This document shows positions 1-9,387 of a stretch of 54,999 nucleotides of DNA, one piece after another. This DNA is from Spirochaetales bacterium (GTDB lineage: Bacteria; Spirochaetota; Spirochaetia; JABMQR01). The translations under genes and the position numbers were made by a program. The DNA is taken from the NCBI GenBank assembly GCA_018399255.1, contig JAGYPA010000021.1:1-54999 (forward strand), written 5' to 3'. Under the pieces are notes generated by a model. The model made no database searches. It had not been told where the DNA came from and saw only the letters and a list, made by a program, of their open reading frames with translations. Numbering within the stretch: the stretch's first letter is position 1; every line of letters begins with the position of its first letter.

Positions 1-46
1 GCCTCGTAGCTCAGTTTGGTTAGAGCACCAGGCTCTTAACCTGGGT
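1..46 (+). tRNA. tRNA-Lys(CTT), 5' half only
   Basis: The sequence opens with a tRNA-like acceptor strand, a D arm (GCTC/GAGC stem at 9-26) and a perfect anticodon arm (CCAGG 28-32, loop CTCTTAA 33-39, CCTGG 40-44) with anticodon CTT at 35-37, which specifies lysine. After position 46 no variable loop, T arm (no GTTC-type loop) or complementary acceptor strand follows. The downstream bases instead read as the 3' end of a phosphodiesterase gene on the other strand. It is a truncated tRNA gene or a chimeric join at the edge of the sequence. Confidence 0.75.
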
Positions 47-988
47 GCGCTCGGCTTCGGTGAGGATGCGCCCTTTGGTTTCCTGATCGAGCACCTTCCG
101 GATCGCTGCCTCAGCTCCGTCCCGGAGGAACCAGAATCTCGCCATGGTGGAATCGTACACCACTGCGTAATCCTTGCCGAAGGTGAGTCCAGTGCTGTCG
201 ATTCGCTTTTTCAGGTTGCAGGTTTCGTGCACATTGGTCATCCCGTGATCGGAAAAAATGAACAGCCGCACCTCTTTGTATTCAGCTTCGGCCGTATTGA
301 GCAGGCTGCGCAGCTGCTGTTCGTACCAGGCCATTTTTCCGTCCACCGCCGCATGGGGTTTTCCGTACTGGTGCAGTATTGCATCCATGGAGGCCATATA
401 GAGATAGGCAAAACTGCAGCTGCGTCGGGGGTCGGTAAGGGCAGCCTGGAGGCCGGCCAGATTATCAGTTTCTGCGGCCCGCCAGTCGGAGAGGAAAAAA
501 TCTACGCCATTCTCCCGGGCATAGTCCATGATGGTCGGGCTGCCGCTGTTTATGCCTCCCGGCTGGTATAAGTCGCGCTTTTCGGTGTAGTCATAGTATT
601 TGAGCAGGTTGAAGGGCATGTTGTAGATGTTGAAATAGCCGGTATAGCGCAGTTTGCGCCTGAGTATTCTGCTGACGATGGAGCGAACCCGGTTGCGGCT
701 TGCAAGGGCCGGCGGCACCAGCCGCATCAGCTGAAGAAACAGCGAGCGCCTGAAGGGTGATTGCTCAGGATCATAGGCGAAGAAGGAGAAATGACCGTGG
801 TCGCGGGGCAGCAGGCCGGTAAGAATCGTCGGGTCGCAGGTGGCACTGTAGCCGAAAATCGTCTCGAGCGGCTGCTTGTGCGTGAGAACATCATCAAGGA
901 AGGGGACCGTCTTCAGCAGTTCCCAGCCGAGGGCATCGATAAAGACTGCGATACTGATGGTATCTTTCTTTTTGTCATTCACACCCAT
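20..988 (-). CDS. Type I phosphodiesterase / nucleotide pyrophosphatase-like protein, 3' end suspect
   Basis: Alkaline-phosphatase-superfamily protein of about 322 residues. Visible motifs are the metal-binding FIDALG near the N terminus, the nucleophile region ATCDPTILTGLLPRDHG and the late metal-binding FSDHGMTNVHE. Family members hydrolyse phosphodiesters or pyrophosphates with two zinc ions; the substrate here is unknown. I start at the ATG at 988 (MGVNDKKK), with AGGAA upstream, because the extra 10 residues from 1018 look non-native. The last dozen residues are antisense to the tRNA half, so the natural C terminus is probably lost at a join near position 46-60. It follows the STAS gene by 66 bp on the same strand and may be co-transcribed. 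Confidence 0.75.
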   Translation of the reverse strand: MGVNDKKKDTISIAVFIDALGWELLKTVPFLDDVLTHKQPLETIFGYSATCDPTILTGLLPRDHGHFSFFAYDPEQSPFRRSLFLQLMRLVPPALASRNRVRSIVSRILRRKLRYTGYFNIYNMPFNLLKYYDYTEKRDLYQPGGINSGSPTIMDYARENGVDFFLSDWRAAETDNLAGLQAALTDPRRSCSFAYLYMASMDAILHQYGKPHAAVDGKMAWYEQQLRSLLNTAEAEYKEVRLFIFSDHGMTNVHETCNLKKRIDSTGLTFGKDYAVVYDSTMARFWFLRDGAEAAIRKVLDQETKGRILTEAERTQVKSLVL

Positions 989-1054
989 GCTCCTGCCGTT
1001 CCTGCAAGAGACCGGCATCAGTCGTAAGATCAGTGGTCGGCATCAGTCGTCACA

Positions 1055-1387
1055 TCAGTCGTCAAAAGAAGCCAGGGCTTCTTCCCGGGAATTGAATATC
1101 TCGATAATCTGGTGCAGCCGGACCATCTCGAAGAGAATCCGGACAGGTTTGGACACATTGCAGAGTTTTAATTCGCCCCCCTTCTGATTCAGGCGTTTAA
1201 GGCAGAAAAGGAAAGAGCCCAGACCCGAGCTGTCAACAAATGTCAGCTTTGCCAGATCCAGGATTATATGGGTCTCTGATTCCAGATACGGTTCCACATC
1301 AGATTTAAACTCCTTGACATTATTTACGTTCAGCGTGGTAACGGTCATTTCGATTACGGTTGCCTGCTGTTCCCTGATTACATTCAT
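1055..1387 (-). CDS. STAS-domain anti-sigma factor antagonist
   Basis: A 110-residue single-domain protein of the SpoIIAA/RsbV type. The phosphorylatable-serine motif DSSGLG lies at residues 52-57, after the beta strand IILDLAKLTFV. In this family the unphosphorylated form binds and titrates an anti-sigma kinase, and a PP2C phosphatase reactivates it. A strong ribosome-binding site (AGAGGAGC) precedes the ATG. A likely partner lies in the same window: the protein at 9388-12081, which combines a PP2C phosphatase with an RsbW-like ATPase domain. That pairing is an inference from domain content and not from operon linkage. Confidence 0.9.
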   Translation of the reverse strand: MNVIREQQATVIEMTVTTLNVNNVKEFKSDVEPYLESETHIILDLAKLTFVDSSGLGSFLFCLKRLNQKGGELKLCNVSKPVRILFEMVRLHQIIEIFNSREEALASFDD

Positions 1388-1540
1388 GTTTCTGCTCCTC
1401 TAAAGTATCAGAAAGAAAATATCGATTGATTGTTATAATCGCTTCAAGTATAGCCGTTGAACGGGATAAAATAAACCGTTTTCCAAAAGAAAATGTTGTA
1501 ACGCTGTCATTTAGCGGGTATACGGCGGCGTATCGGTGTA

Positions 1541-1622
1541 TAAGCGTGCATATGAGTGCATATGAGTGTCTGCCATCCACATATAAGAGTCCATATAAGT
1601 GTCCATATAAGTGTCAGACACC
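1541..1622. repeat. Short direct repeats ending in a GTGTCAGACACC palindrome
   Basis: The 293-bp gap between the STAS and S1 genes holds back-to-back short units (CATATGAGTG twice, then TCCATATAAGTG-type units) and ends in the palindrome GTGTCAGACACC at 1611-1622. The same palindrome core recurs at 3105, 3875, 51300, 51417, 52231 and 54320. No gene is visible in the rest of the gap. Confidence 0.6.
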
Positions 1623-1680
1623 TTTCCACGCTATCTGGCAGCCTTTACGGGAATCATATCAACTCTAAGCTTGCCAAAGA

Positions 1681-2847
1681 TTACCTCTTATCAGATTTTT
1701 TCTTGTTGAAGAAATCGGCAAAGGGGTTGTAGGAATCAGACTCAGGTTTAATGTACTGCTGGTATGCAGTGTCCTCTTCCAGCGAGGATGCCGGTTTCAG
1801 CGAAATTCTTCGTTTCTCGACATCGATGCTGTTGATCACAACGGTAATCTTCTCACCCTGTTTCACCGAATGCTCACGGTTCTTATTCATGGGATCACTG
1901 TTCAGGTCTGATATGTGGATCAGTCCGTCCAGACCCGGTTCAAGGGTCACAAAGGCACCGAAGTCGGTAACCCTGGCTACTTCACCACTATACTTATGAC
2001 CCGGTTTGTATGTTTCAAGGATGCTGTCCCAGGGGTCGGCAAGCAGTGCCTTCATACTCAGGGTTATGCGCTCATTGCTCCAGTCGAGGCTGATGATCTC
2101 AGCCTCGACTTCCTCTCCGACCGAGAGCACTGCTTGAATATCATCTATACGTTCCCGGCTGATCTCAGATATCGGTATCAAGCCCTGAACAACGCCCAGG
2201 TCGACAAAGGCTCCGAATGACTGGATTGAAGCAATGGTTCCGCTGATCTTCATCTGCTCATGCAGTCTGCCTTTGAGGATTGCAATTTCGGCATCCCGTT
2301 CCTCTTGCTGGATGATTTTTCTTGATACCAGAATGTTGCGGCCGTTCTCCTTGAATTCAATGATCCTGAAGTTCTGTTTCGTTCCGATCAGCTCCTCGGG
2401 ATTATCGACTCGTCTCAGGGCAATCTGAGAGTAGGGGCAGAAGGCCCTGATCTCACCGATCGTGATCTCATAACCACCCTTGATCTCTCTGGCAATTACT
2501 CCTTCCACCGGAATCTTTTTGGTGAAGGCGGTTTTAAGGGCAGCATTGTCGGCCTTATCGCCGCCTATCTTTGTGGTAAAAATCATCTCCCCGTCCCTGG
2601 CAGCATGGAAGTAGGCTGTAATCATATCTCCTGTCTTGACCGTGATATTGCCCTCTTTGTCGGTCAGCTCCTCTGCATCTATCTGTCCTTCGCTCTTGCC
2701 GCCAAGCTGCAGGAAGATGCAGCCGCCGGAGATAGAGATAATTTCAGCCTTTATCTGCTGTCCCGGAACCAGGTATTGCGGTTCTGTTATGCTGCTTTCC
2801 AGCAGTTCAGCGAAGCTCTTTTCTTGAAAATTATGGTCATTGCTCAT
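1681..2847 (-). CDS. S1 RNA-binding domain protein (ribosomal protein S1-like, four S1 repeats)
   Basis: A 388-residue protein with four S1/OB-fold repeats at roughly residues 24-95, 110-175, 195-265 and 280-356. The last two are the most typical (VASIQ/GAFVDLG..GLIPISEIS and VTDFGAFVTLEPGLDGLIHISDL). It is shorter than the six-domain enterobacterial S1 and resembles the four-domain S1 or YfgF-type RNA-binding proteins of other phyla. It probably binds mRNA and helps recruit 30S subunits. The ATG is preceded by GGAG with 8-9 nt spacing. The acidic and lysine-rich tail (FNKKKSDKR) is typical. A full rpsA role cannot be proven from sequence. Confidence 0.85.
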   Translation of the reverse strand: MSNDHNFQEKSFAELLESSITEPQYLVPGQQIKAEIISISGGCIFLQLGGKSEGQIDAEELTDKEGNITVKTGDMITAYFHAARDGEMIFTTKIGGDKADNAALKTAFTKKIPVEGVIAREIKGGYEITIGEIRAFCPYSQIALRRVDNPEELIGTKQNFRIIEFKENGRNILVSRKIIQQEERDAEIAILKGRLHEQMKISGTIASIQSFGAFVDLGVVQGLIPISEISRERIDDIQAVLSVGEEVEAEIISLDWSNERITLSMKALLADPWDSILETYKPGHKYSGEVARVTDFGAFVTLEPGLDGLIHISDLNSDPMNKNREHSVKQGEKITVVINSIDVEKRRISLKPASSLEEDTAYQQYIKPESDSYNPFADFFNKKKSDKR

Positions 2848-2933
2848 TTGTTCTTACTCCAGTTACTCTATTGTGCAGTATTGCTCAGTATTGTTCGGCA
2901 TTGTTCTTAGAGATTACTGATAAATTGACGAAC

Positions 2934-2962
2934 AGTAAACTGCTGAAGAGAAATATTGTCAG
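2934..2962 (-). promoter_or_regulatory. Putative sigma70 promoter of the S1-domain gene
   Basis: On the minus strand CTGACA (2957-2962) and TTTACT (2934-2939) are separated by exactly 17 bp, about 90 bp upstream of the S1-protein start codon. Confidence 0.45.
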
Positions 2963-3051
2963 AATACGGGGAGGAGTACCCGGTACGAGCTGCCGTCTGG
3001 TATGCTTTATGCTTCCTGTAAAAGGGTTGCGCGGAAAAGGGTGCCAGGCCC

Positions 3052-3120
3052 GGAAAAGGGTGTCAGGGAAAAGGGTGTCAGGGAAAAGGGTGTCAGGGAA
3101 AAGGGTGTCCGACACCTTTT
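3052..3120. repeat. 15-bp tandem repeat ending in a GTGTC/GACAC palindrome
   Basis: Three perfect 15-bp units (GGAAAAGGGTGTCAG, 3052-3096) and a diverged copy upstream lead into AAAAGGGTGTCCGACACCTTTT (split: AAAAGGGTGTC at 3099-3109, then CGACACCTTTT), a near-perfect palindrome with a T-run. It could act as a bidirectional terminator. It sits 32 bp upstream of the methyltransferase start and would be read through by an upstream-extended open frame, which I therefore reject as coding. Confidence 0.8.
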
Positions 3121-3136
3121 TGATACCCGTCTCTGG

Positions 3137-3145
3137 TGGTATACT
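3137..3145 (+). promoter_or_regulatory. Extended -10 promoter, near-leaderless methyltransferase
   Basis: TGG followed by TATACT (3140-3145) forms an extended -10 element only 6 nt before the ATG at 3152. Transcription would begin at or next to the start codon. No convincing -35 is visible. Confidence 0.45.
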
Positions 3146-3151
3146 GTTCTC

Positions 3152-3883
3152 ATGGCACGAAACGAACCATTCGATAACAATTCAGATAAGTACGAGCAGT
3201 GGTTTGACCGCTACCCGTTTGTCTACAAGACGGAGCTTGCCGCCCTGCGCGAGGTTCTGCCGTCGAGCATACACGCCGCAGCTGCAGAGGGTACTGTGAA
3301 ATCCGGTACGTCACGAGGGGGCAGTTTTCAAGAATACAGCATTGGAGACTGCAGCCTTGAAGAATGCAGCCTTGAAATCGGTGTCGGAAGCGGACTCTTC
3401 GCCGGCCCCCTCGGGATTACTCATGGAGTCGATCCTTCTCTCCCGATGCTGGAGCTTGCCAGGGAGCGCGGCATTCGGGTAACTGATGGTATTGCCGAAA
3501 AGCTGCCGTATCAGGACAGCAGCTTTGTCCTTACCCTCATGGTAACCGCTATCTGTTACATTGATGATCTGGATCAGTCGCTGGAAGAGATCCGACGTGT
3601 TCTGCGGCCCGGCGGCAAGGCCATCTTCGGCTTTGTGGACAGTGATTCCCCCCTCGGCAAATTCTACAGCGAACACAAGGATGAAAGTCTCTTTTACCGG
3701 CCGGCTACTTTCCGTTCTGTCACAGAGGTCCTGGAGGCTCTTCATCGGCACAGCTTTGTTCTGGAAGCTGTCAGGCAGACCGTGTTCGGTAAGCTTGATG
3801 AAATTCAGTCTGTCCAGCCTGCCCGGGACGGGCACGGAACCGGCGGCTTTGCCGTAATCAGGGCTGGCTGCAGGGGTGCCTGA
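3152..3883 (+). CDS. Class I SAM-dependent methyltransferase
   Basis: About 243 residues of the Methyltransf_11 type. Motif I is LEIGVGSGLFA (around residue 75), followed by the acidic post-I GVDPSLPMLELARERG and motifs AEKLPYQDSSFVLTL and VLRPGGKAIFGF. Members methylate small molecules, lipids or sugars; the substrate is not deducible. I start at ATG 3152 (MARNEPFD) because the frame upstream consists of the 15-bp repeats. A short duplication (TGCAGCCTTGAA twice, about 3350-3374) inserts a few residues just before motif I. The stop codon lies inside a GTGCC/TGACACC palindrome (3875-3887). It is the first gene of the surface-polysaccharide block and may decorate the glycan. Confidence 0.8.
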   Translation: MARNEPFDNNSDKYEQWFDRYPFVYKTELAALREVLPSSIHAAAAEGTVKSGTSRGGSFQEYSIGDCSLEECSLEIGVGSGLFAGPLGITHGVDPSLPMLELARERGIRVTDGIAEKLPYQDSSFVLTLMVTAICYIDDLDQSLEEIRRVLRPGGKAIFGFVDSDSPLGKFYSEHKDESLFYRPATFRSVTEVLEALHRHSFVLEAVRQTVFGKLDEIQSVQPARDGHGTGGFAVIRAGCRGA

Positions 3884-3991
3884 CACCTTCTATTGCCGCT
3901 GCAGGCACCCTCTGCACCTGCAGCTGCTGCCGGCGCCATTTCACGACGGAACTATCAATATCCGGAAAAACATGGTAGTATCGATTCACCT

Positions 3992-5449
<1,458 letters not shown>

Positions 5450-5453
<4 letters not shown>

Positions 5454-6976
5454 AGGAAATATCACGGGTCCGTCGGGTTTCGATAAATGCAGTAACCAAT
5501 TTCAGTCGGTTTTTTATCAACATGATAATTACCTTCATGCTGATTCCCTTTATCATCCGTAATCTGGGGCAGGAAATATATGGTTTGTGGACGCTGAGTT
5601 TCTCGGTAATCGGTTTTTTCTCGCTGCTGGATTTTGGTTTCGGTCTCGGCGTCGTTAAGTGGACCGGTGAGGCGCGGGTTTCCAAAGATTTTGAGCACCG
5701 CAACTATATGCTCAGCACCGTCTTCTTTATTTACCTGGGAATTGCTGCTGTGGGCATGGCTCTGCTGGTTGGATTCTCTTTTTTCTATTCCCGCCTGTTT
5801 GTTATTCCCAGTCATCTGCAGAATGCGGCCGTTCTCGTGCTCATCATCCTCGGCATCCGCTCCCTGGCTATCCAGATTCCCATGAGTCTGTTCAAGGGTA
5901 TTCTCTTCGGGGAGCAGAAGATCGCGCTGACTAACATTATCCAGGTGTTCGGAACCCTCACCTATGCGGGATCAGCCTGGCTTTTTCTTTCCCAGGGAGT
6001 GGGTATTGTCGGTCTTGCCGTGATAAACTGTTCTGCATTTCTGCTCGAAAATATCCTCTATCTCGTTATGGCTTTTGCAAAGGTGAGCGAGTTGACCCTC
6101 TCGCCTGGAAAGGTGAGAAAGCGGTATATGAAAGAGGCGGTATCCTTCAGCTTTTATTCCTTTATTACCGCTGTCTCCGGGCTGGTACTGTTCAATACCG
6201 ATGCTATGATAATACAGTTGTTTCTGGGTATTTCCTCGGTAGGGCTCTACGGAGTAGCCCTGAAAATAGCCGGGTATACGCTTGCATTGAGCAAGCAAGT
6301 GGTCAATGTGCTGACCCCGCTCATTTCAGAACTGAAGGTGAATAAGGAGGATAGCTCGATCCGCTTTCTCCTGCTCGATCTTTCCCGCTACATTATGCCG
6401 GTCGGGGTAATGCTTGCCGGGACCGTGTATGTGTTCGGCAATGATCTGCTTCGTTACTGGGTGGGTGAGGATTTTACTGCGGCAGGTCTGCCGCTGGTTA
6501 TCCTGATGACAGCCCTCATGCTTGCTGTACCCCAGCTGATCGCCTCCAGCGTGCTTACGATGACCGGTCATCATAAATTTACGGCTAAAGTCTCTGTGGT
6601 ATCTATAATAAGCAATCTGCTGGTCAGTCTGCTGCTCGTTAAGTCGCTGGGGCTGGTCGGTATTGCCCTGGGGACGCTTGCCTCGTCGGTTTTTACTACG
6701 ATAGCCGGAACCCTCTGGAAAGCTGCCCGATTATATGAGTTTCCCTTTTACCGGTATCTTACCCGGGTCTATGTTCCGGTGCTGCTGCCCCTGCCGGTGC
6801 TGATGGGGGTCGGGTGGGGTATTGCGCACTTCTTTCCCGTTGTCTCTCTTTGGGATGTGATAGGTAAGGCGGTTCCCGGGACACTCGCCTATATGGCGCT
6901 TTTCTGGGCTTTTTTTGTCGACCGGAAAATCAAGCTGCAGATAACCGGAAAGTTCAGGCGCCGGAAAACCAGGTAA
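5450..6976 (+). CDS. Wzx-like oligosaccharide flippase (MATE/MVF superfamily)
   Basis: A 508-residue protein with 12-14 predicted transmembrane helices and the N-terminal pattern of polysaccharide-biosynthesis flippases (TNFSRFFINMIITFMLIPFIIRNLG...YGLWTL). It would flip undecaprenyl-linked glycan units across the inner membrane. The start is TTG 5450, with AGGA nine bases upstream and a TTGA overlap with the stop of the preceding gene, which indicates translational coupling. An open frame further upstream only reads the GGAGCA repeat. The C terminus is basic (KFRRRKTR) and runs into a 27-bp tandem repeat. Confidence 0.85.
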
Positions 6977-7014
6977 CCCCGGTAAGCCTGGAAAACCAGG
7001 TAACCCCGGTAAGC
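6961..7014. repeat. 27-bp tandem duplication at the flippase 3' end
   Basis: Two 27-bp units (6961-6987 and 6988-7014, one mismatch; core AAAACCAGGTAACCCCGGTA) span the flippase stop codon and the gap before the next gene. The following ATGCCGGCACGCCGGCAAGG contains a small hairpin. Confidence 0.9.
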
Positions 7015-7047
7015 TAAAATGCCGGCACGCCGGCAAGGAATAGGATT

Positions 7048-9207
7048 ATGGAACAGGAAATCGAGAAAAAACCGCAGGAATTTCACTTGCCCATAGAGCT
7101 GAAAACGGTTCTGAAGGCGGTGAAGCTTAAATTTCTCTGGCTGTTTGCCCTGGCAATCCTTTCGGTAGGGATCGGTGTTGCTGCAGCCCTGTTTTTTGGT
7201 ACCCAGAACTACAAAACCGCCACCGTTCTGATGTACCAGCCGATTGAGTCGTTTGTTACCGATACATTCAGGATTTACCAGGGGATGGGGGAGGGAACCG
7301 ATCTCTCCTATGAGCATGGGGCGGGACTGGTAAAAACCGACAGCCGGAGCAAGTCGCTCTACAGTCAGGTGAGTCTGGTGAAGACCCTGCCCAATCTGGA
7401 GAGACTGCGCCAGGAACTCGAACTAAACCGCAGCCTGAGTCAGATAGGATCCGGCATCAATGTGGATTATTCCAATGATTCCAACCTGATGTTTATCAGC
7501 GGGGAGTCGGAATCGGCTATCGGGGCTATGCTGATGGCCAACACCATGTGTGATATTTTTCTCGAGAGCTCCAACCGGATGGTGTCGCAGGATCTGCAGA
7601 CGCGTATGAGGAATCTGCAGATGCAGTATGAGGCGGCAAAAACTGCCCTTGAAGGAGCCAGAAAAGAGTTCAGAGAGTTTTCGACGAAATACAATATTCG
7701 CGATGTCGGGGTGGAAAACCAGAAGGCAGTTAACGAAATAATAAATCTGGAGTTGTCGCTGCCTCAAGGCAAACAGCAGATAGAGACCATGAAAAAGCAG
7801 ATAGAAAAGATTAATCTGGCTATCAGTGTTGCGACGGATACCGAAGAGGAGTACCGGCAGCAGCAGGCAGCCGAAGCGGAGCAGGCGGCTTTGGAACTGG
7901 AACAGCTGGCAGCAGCACAGCAGGCAGCCTTGGAGCTGGCGCAGCAGATGGCAGAAGATGCAGAGGCCGGTCTGCCGGCAGACCGGACAGCCCCGGCAGC
8001 CCCCTCCGGCGACTTGCTCCAGCCGACGGCTGCCCGGTCGAGCCAGATAGGTCAAATAACCGAATATCAAAGTGAATATTCCGCACTCTCCGATTATATC
8101 AAACTGACAACCGTCAAACTGCTGGAAAAAGAGCTGGATTTGATAGCTGCAGAATCTGCCTACAGCATCAATAAAGAACAGTATGAGTACCTGGTCGAGA
8201 AATACAAAAATCTACCTGAAATCAGCCAGCAATATACTACCTTGTCGGGCCTGCTGTCCTCGCTTGAGGCAGAGACCCGCGGCCTGGAAAAAGTGCTGAG
8301 CCAGTTTGAAATACTCACGAAAACCGAATATTCCGATTTTTTTATCGTATCGGATGCGGAAATCCCGCTCTATCCCCAGGCGTCGAACCGGAAGCTGATC
8401 GCGGCTGCCGGTGCAGTACTTTCATTTCTGATCGGTTTCAGCTTTCTGCTGCTGGGAATCGTGCTCGATACACGGCTGAAATCGAGCGGGGATGCCGTTC
8501 AGAAGCTGCAGAAGAGAGTCCTGGGTGAATTCCCCTACGAACGGCCTGCCAGAAAACTGCTGCCGGTCGGCCAGGCAGAATCGTCCCAGATCGAACGCTA
8601 CCGCATATTGGCCCGGCCGCTGCGGAAAGCATTCACTGACCGGAGCGTAGTCTATCTGGTAACCAGCGCTGCCGCAGGAGAAGGGAAAAGCACCACCGCC
8701 ATCAACCTGGCAGCTGTCTACGGACGGCAGGATGAACGGGTACTGCTTATAGACGCCCAGATCCGCCAGACACAGGAAGATTCGCTGCTGCGCACCCTGC
8801 TGATACCCCCGGGGGAGGGGGAATTTGACAAACCGCTGAAAGGCCTCGGAGAGTACCTCTCTTACCAGGTTTTCGATTACGACGAAATAGTAACCCAGAC
8901 CCAGCTCCCGGGAGTCGATATGATTGTCGGGCTCGATATCGCCGTGGTGCCGGACCTGCTCCAGTCAGCCCGGATGCAGGGAACTGATGGATTCCCTCAG
9001 GCGCGGTACACGTTTATCATTATCGAGGGGCCGCCGGTAGTGGAGAGTGTTGATACAGAAATACTGTCCTACTACAGCGACACCTTATTCTGGTCACCGC
9101 CTGCGGCATGCTGAACCGGAAAAAATCCGCCGGGCAATAAAGCGGCTGGAAAATGCCGAATGTCCACTCGAGGAATCATCCTGACCAGGTGCTTCCCGCA
9201 TTCTTAA
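7048..9207 (+). CDS. Wzz/Wzc-like chain-length determinant with C-terminal ATPase domain
   Basis: Contains an N-terminal transmembrane helix (FLWLFALAILSVGIGVAAALFF), a long periplasmic part with coiled coil rich in Gln/Ala/Glu (about 190-345), a second membrane helix near residue 450 (LIAAAGAVLSFLIGFSFLLLGIVL) and a BY-kinase-like P-loop domain. Walker A is GEGKST near residue 544. Walker A' reads LLIDAQIR (565-573) where IDADLR is usual, and Walker B reads IIIEGPP near 656 where IIIDTPP is usual. No tyrosine-rich tail is seen, so kinase activity is doubtful. The uninterrupted frame ends at 9114. Adding one base near 9085, and correcting two short runs after it, extends the protein to a normal ending at 9207. 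It would set glycan chain length with the neighbouring Wzx/Wzy. Confidence 0.8.
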
Positions 9208-9215
9208 CTTGACAG

Positions 9216-9380
9216 CTTGATTGATAGATTGATAGATTGATAACCGGGCGAGACGGGCCGGCCCGTGCTGGCTGGCCGGGCGAAACGTAGAGAATAGGGA
9301 AACAGAGAGACCAGGGAAACAGAGAGACCAGGGAAACAGGACACAGAGACCAGGGAAACAGACCAGGAAAGAAGGAATAC
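9216..9380. repeat. Two short tandem arrays upstream of the PP2C regulator
   Basis: An 8-bp array (TTGATAGA units, about 9219-9240) and a 17-bp array (GGGAAACAGAGAGACCA-type, about five units, 9297-9370) fill the gap. Between them lies the palindrome-rich GACGGGCCGGCCCGT. No gene is seen. Confidence 0.85.
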
Positions 9381-9387
9381 TGTCGAT

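Noticed and set aside
1..75. A complete tRNA gene at the start
   Set aside because: No T arm or 3' acceptor strand can be folded from positions 46-80.
3002..3151. Upstream extension of the methyltransferase frame (GVREKGVREKGVREK)
   Set aside because: It only translates the 15-bp intergenic repeat and palindrome. The ATG at 3152 has a promoter box directly upstream and starts the conserved part.
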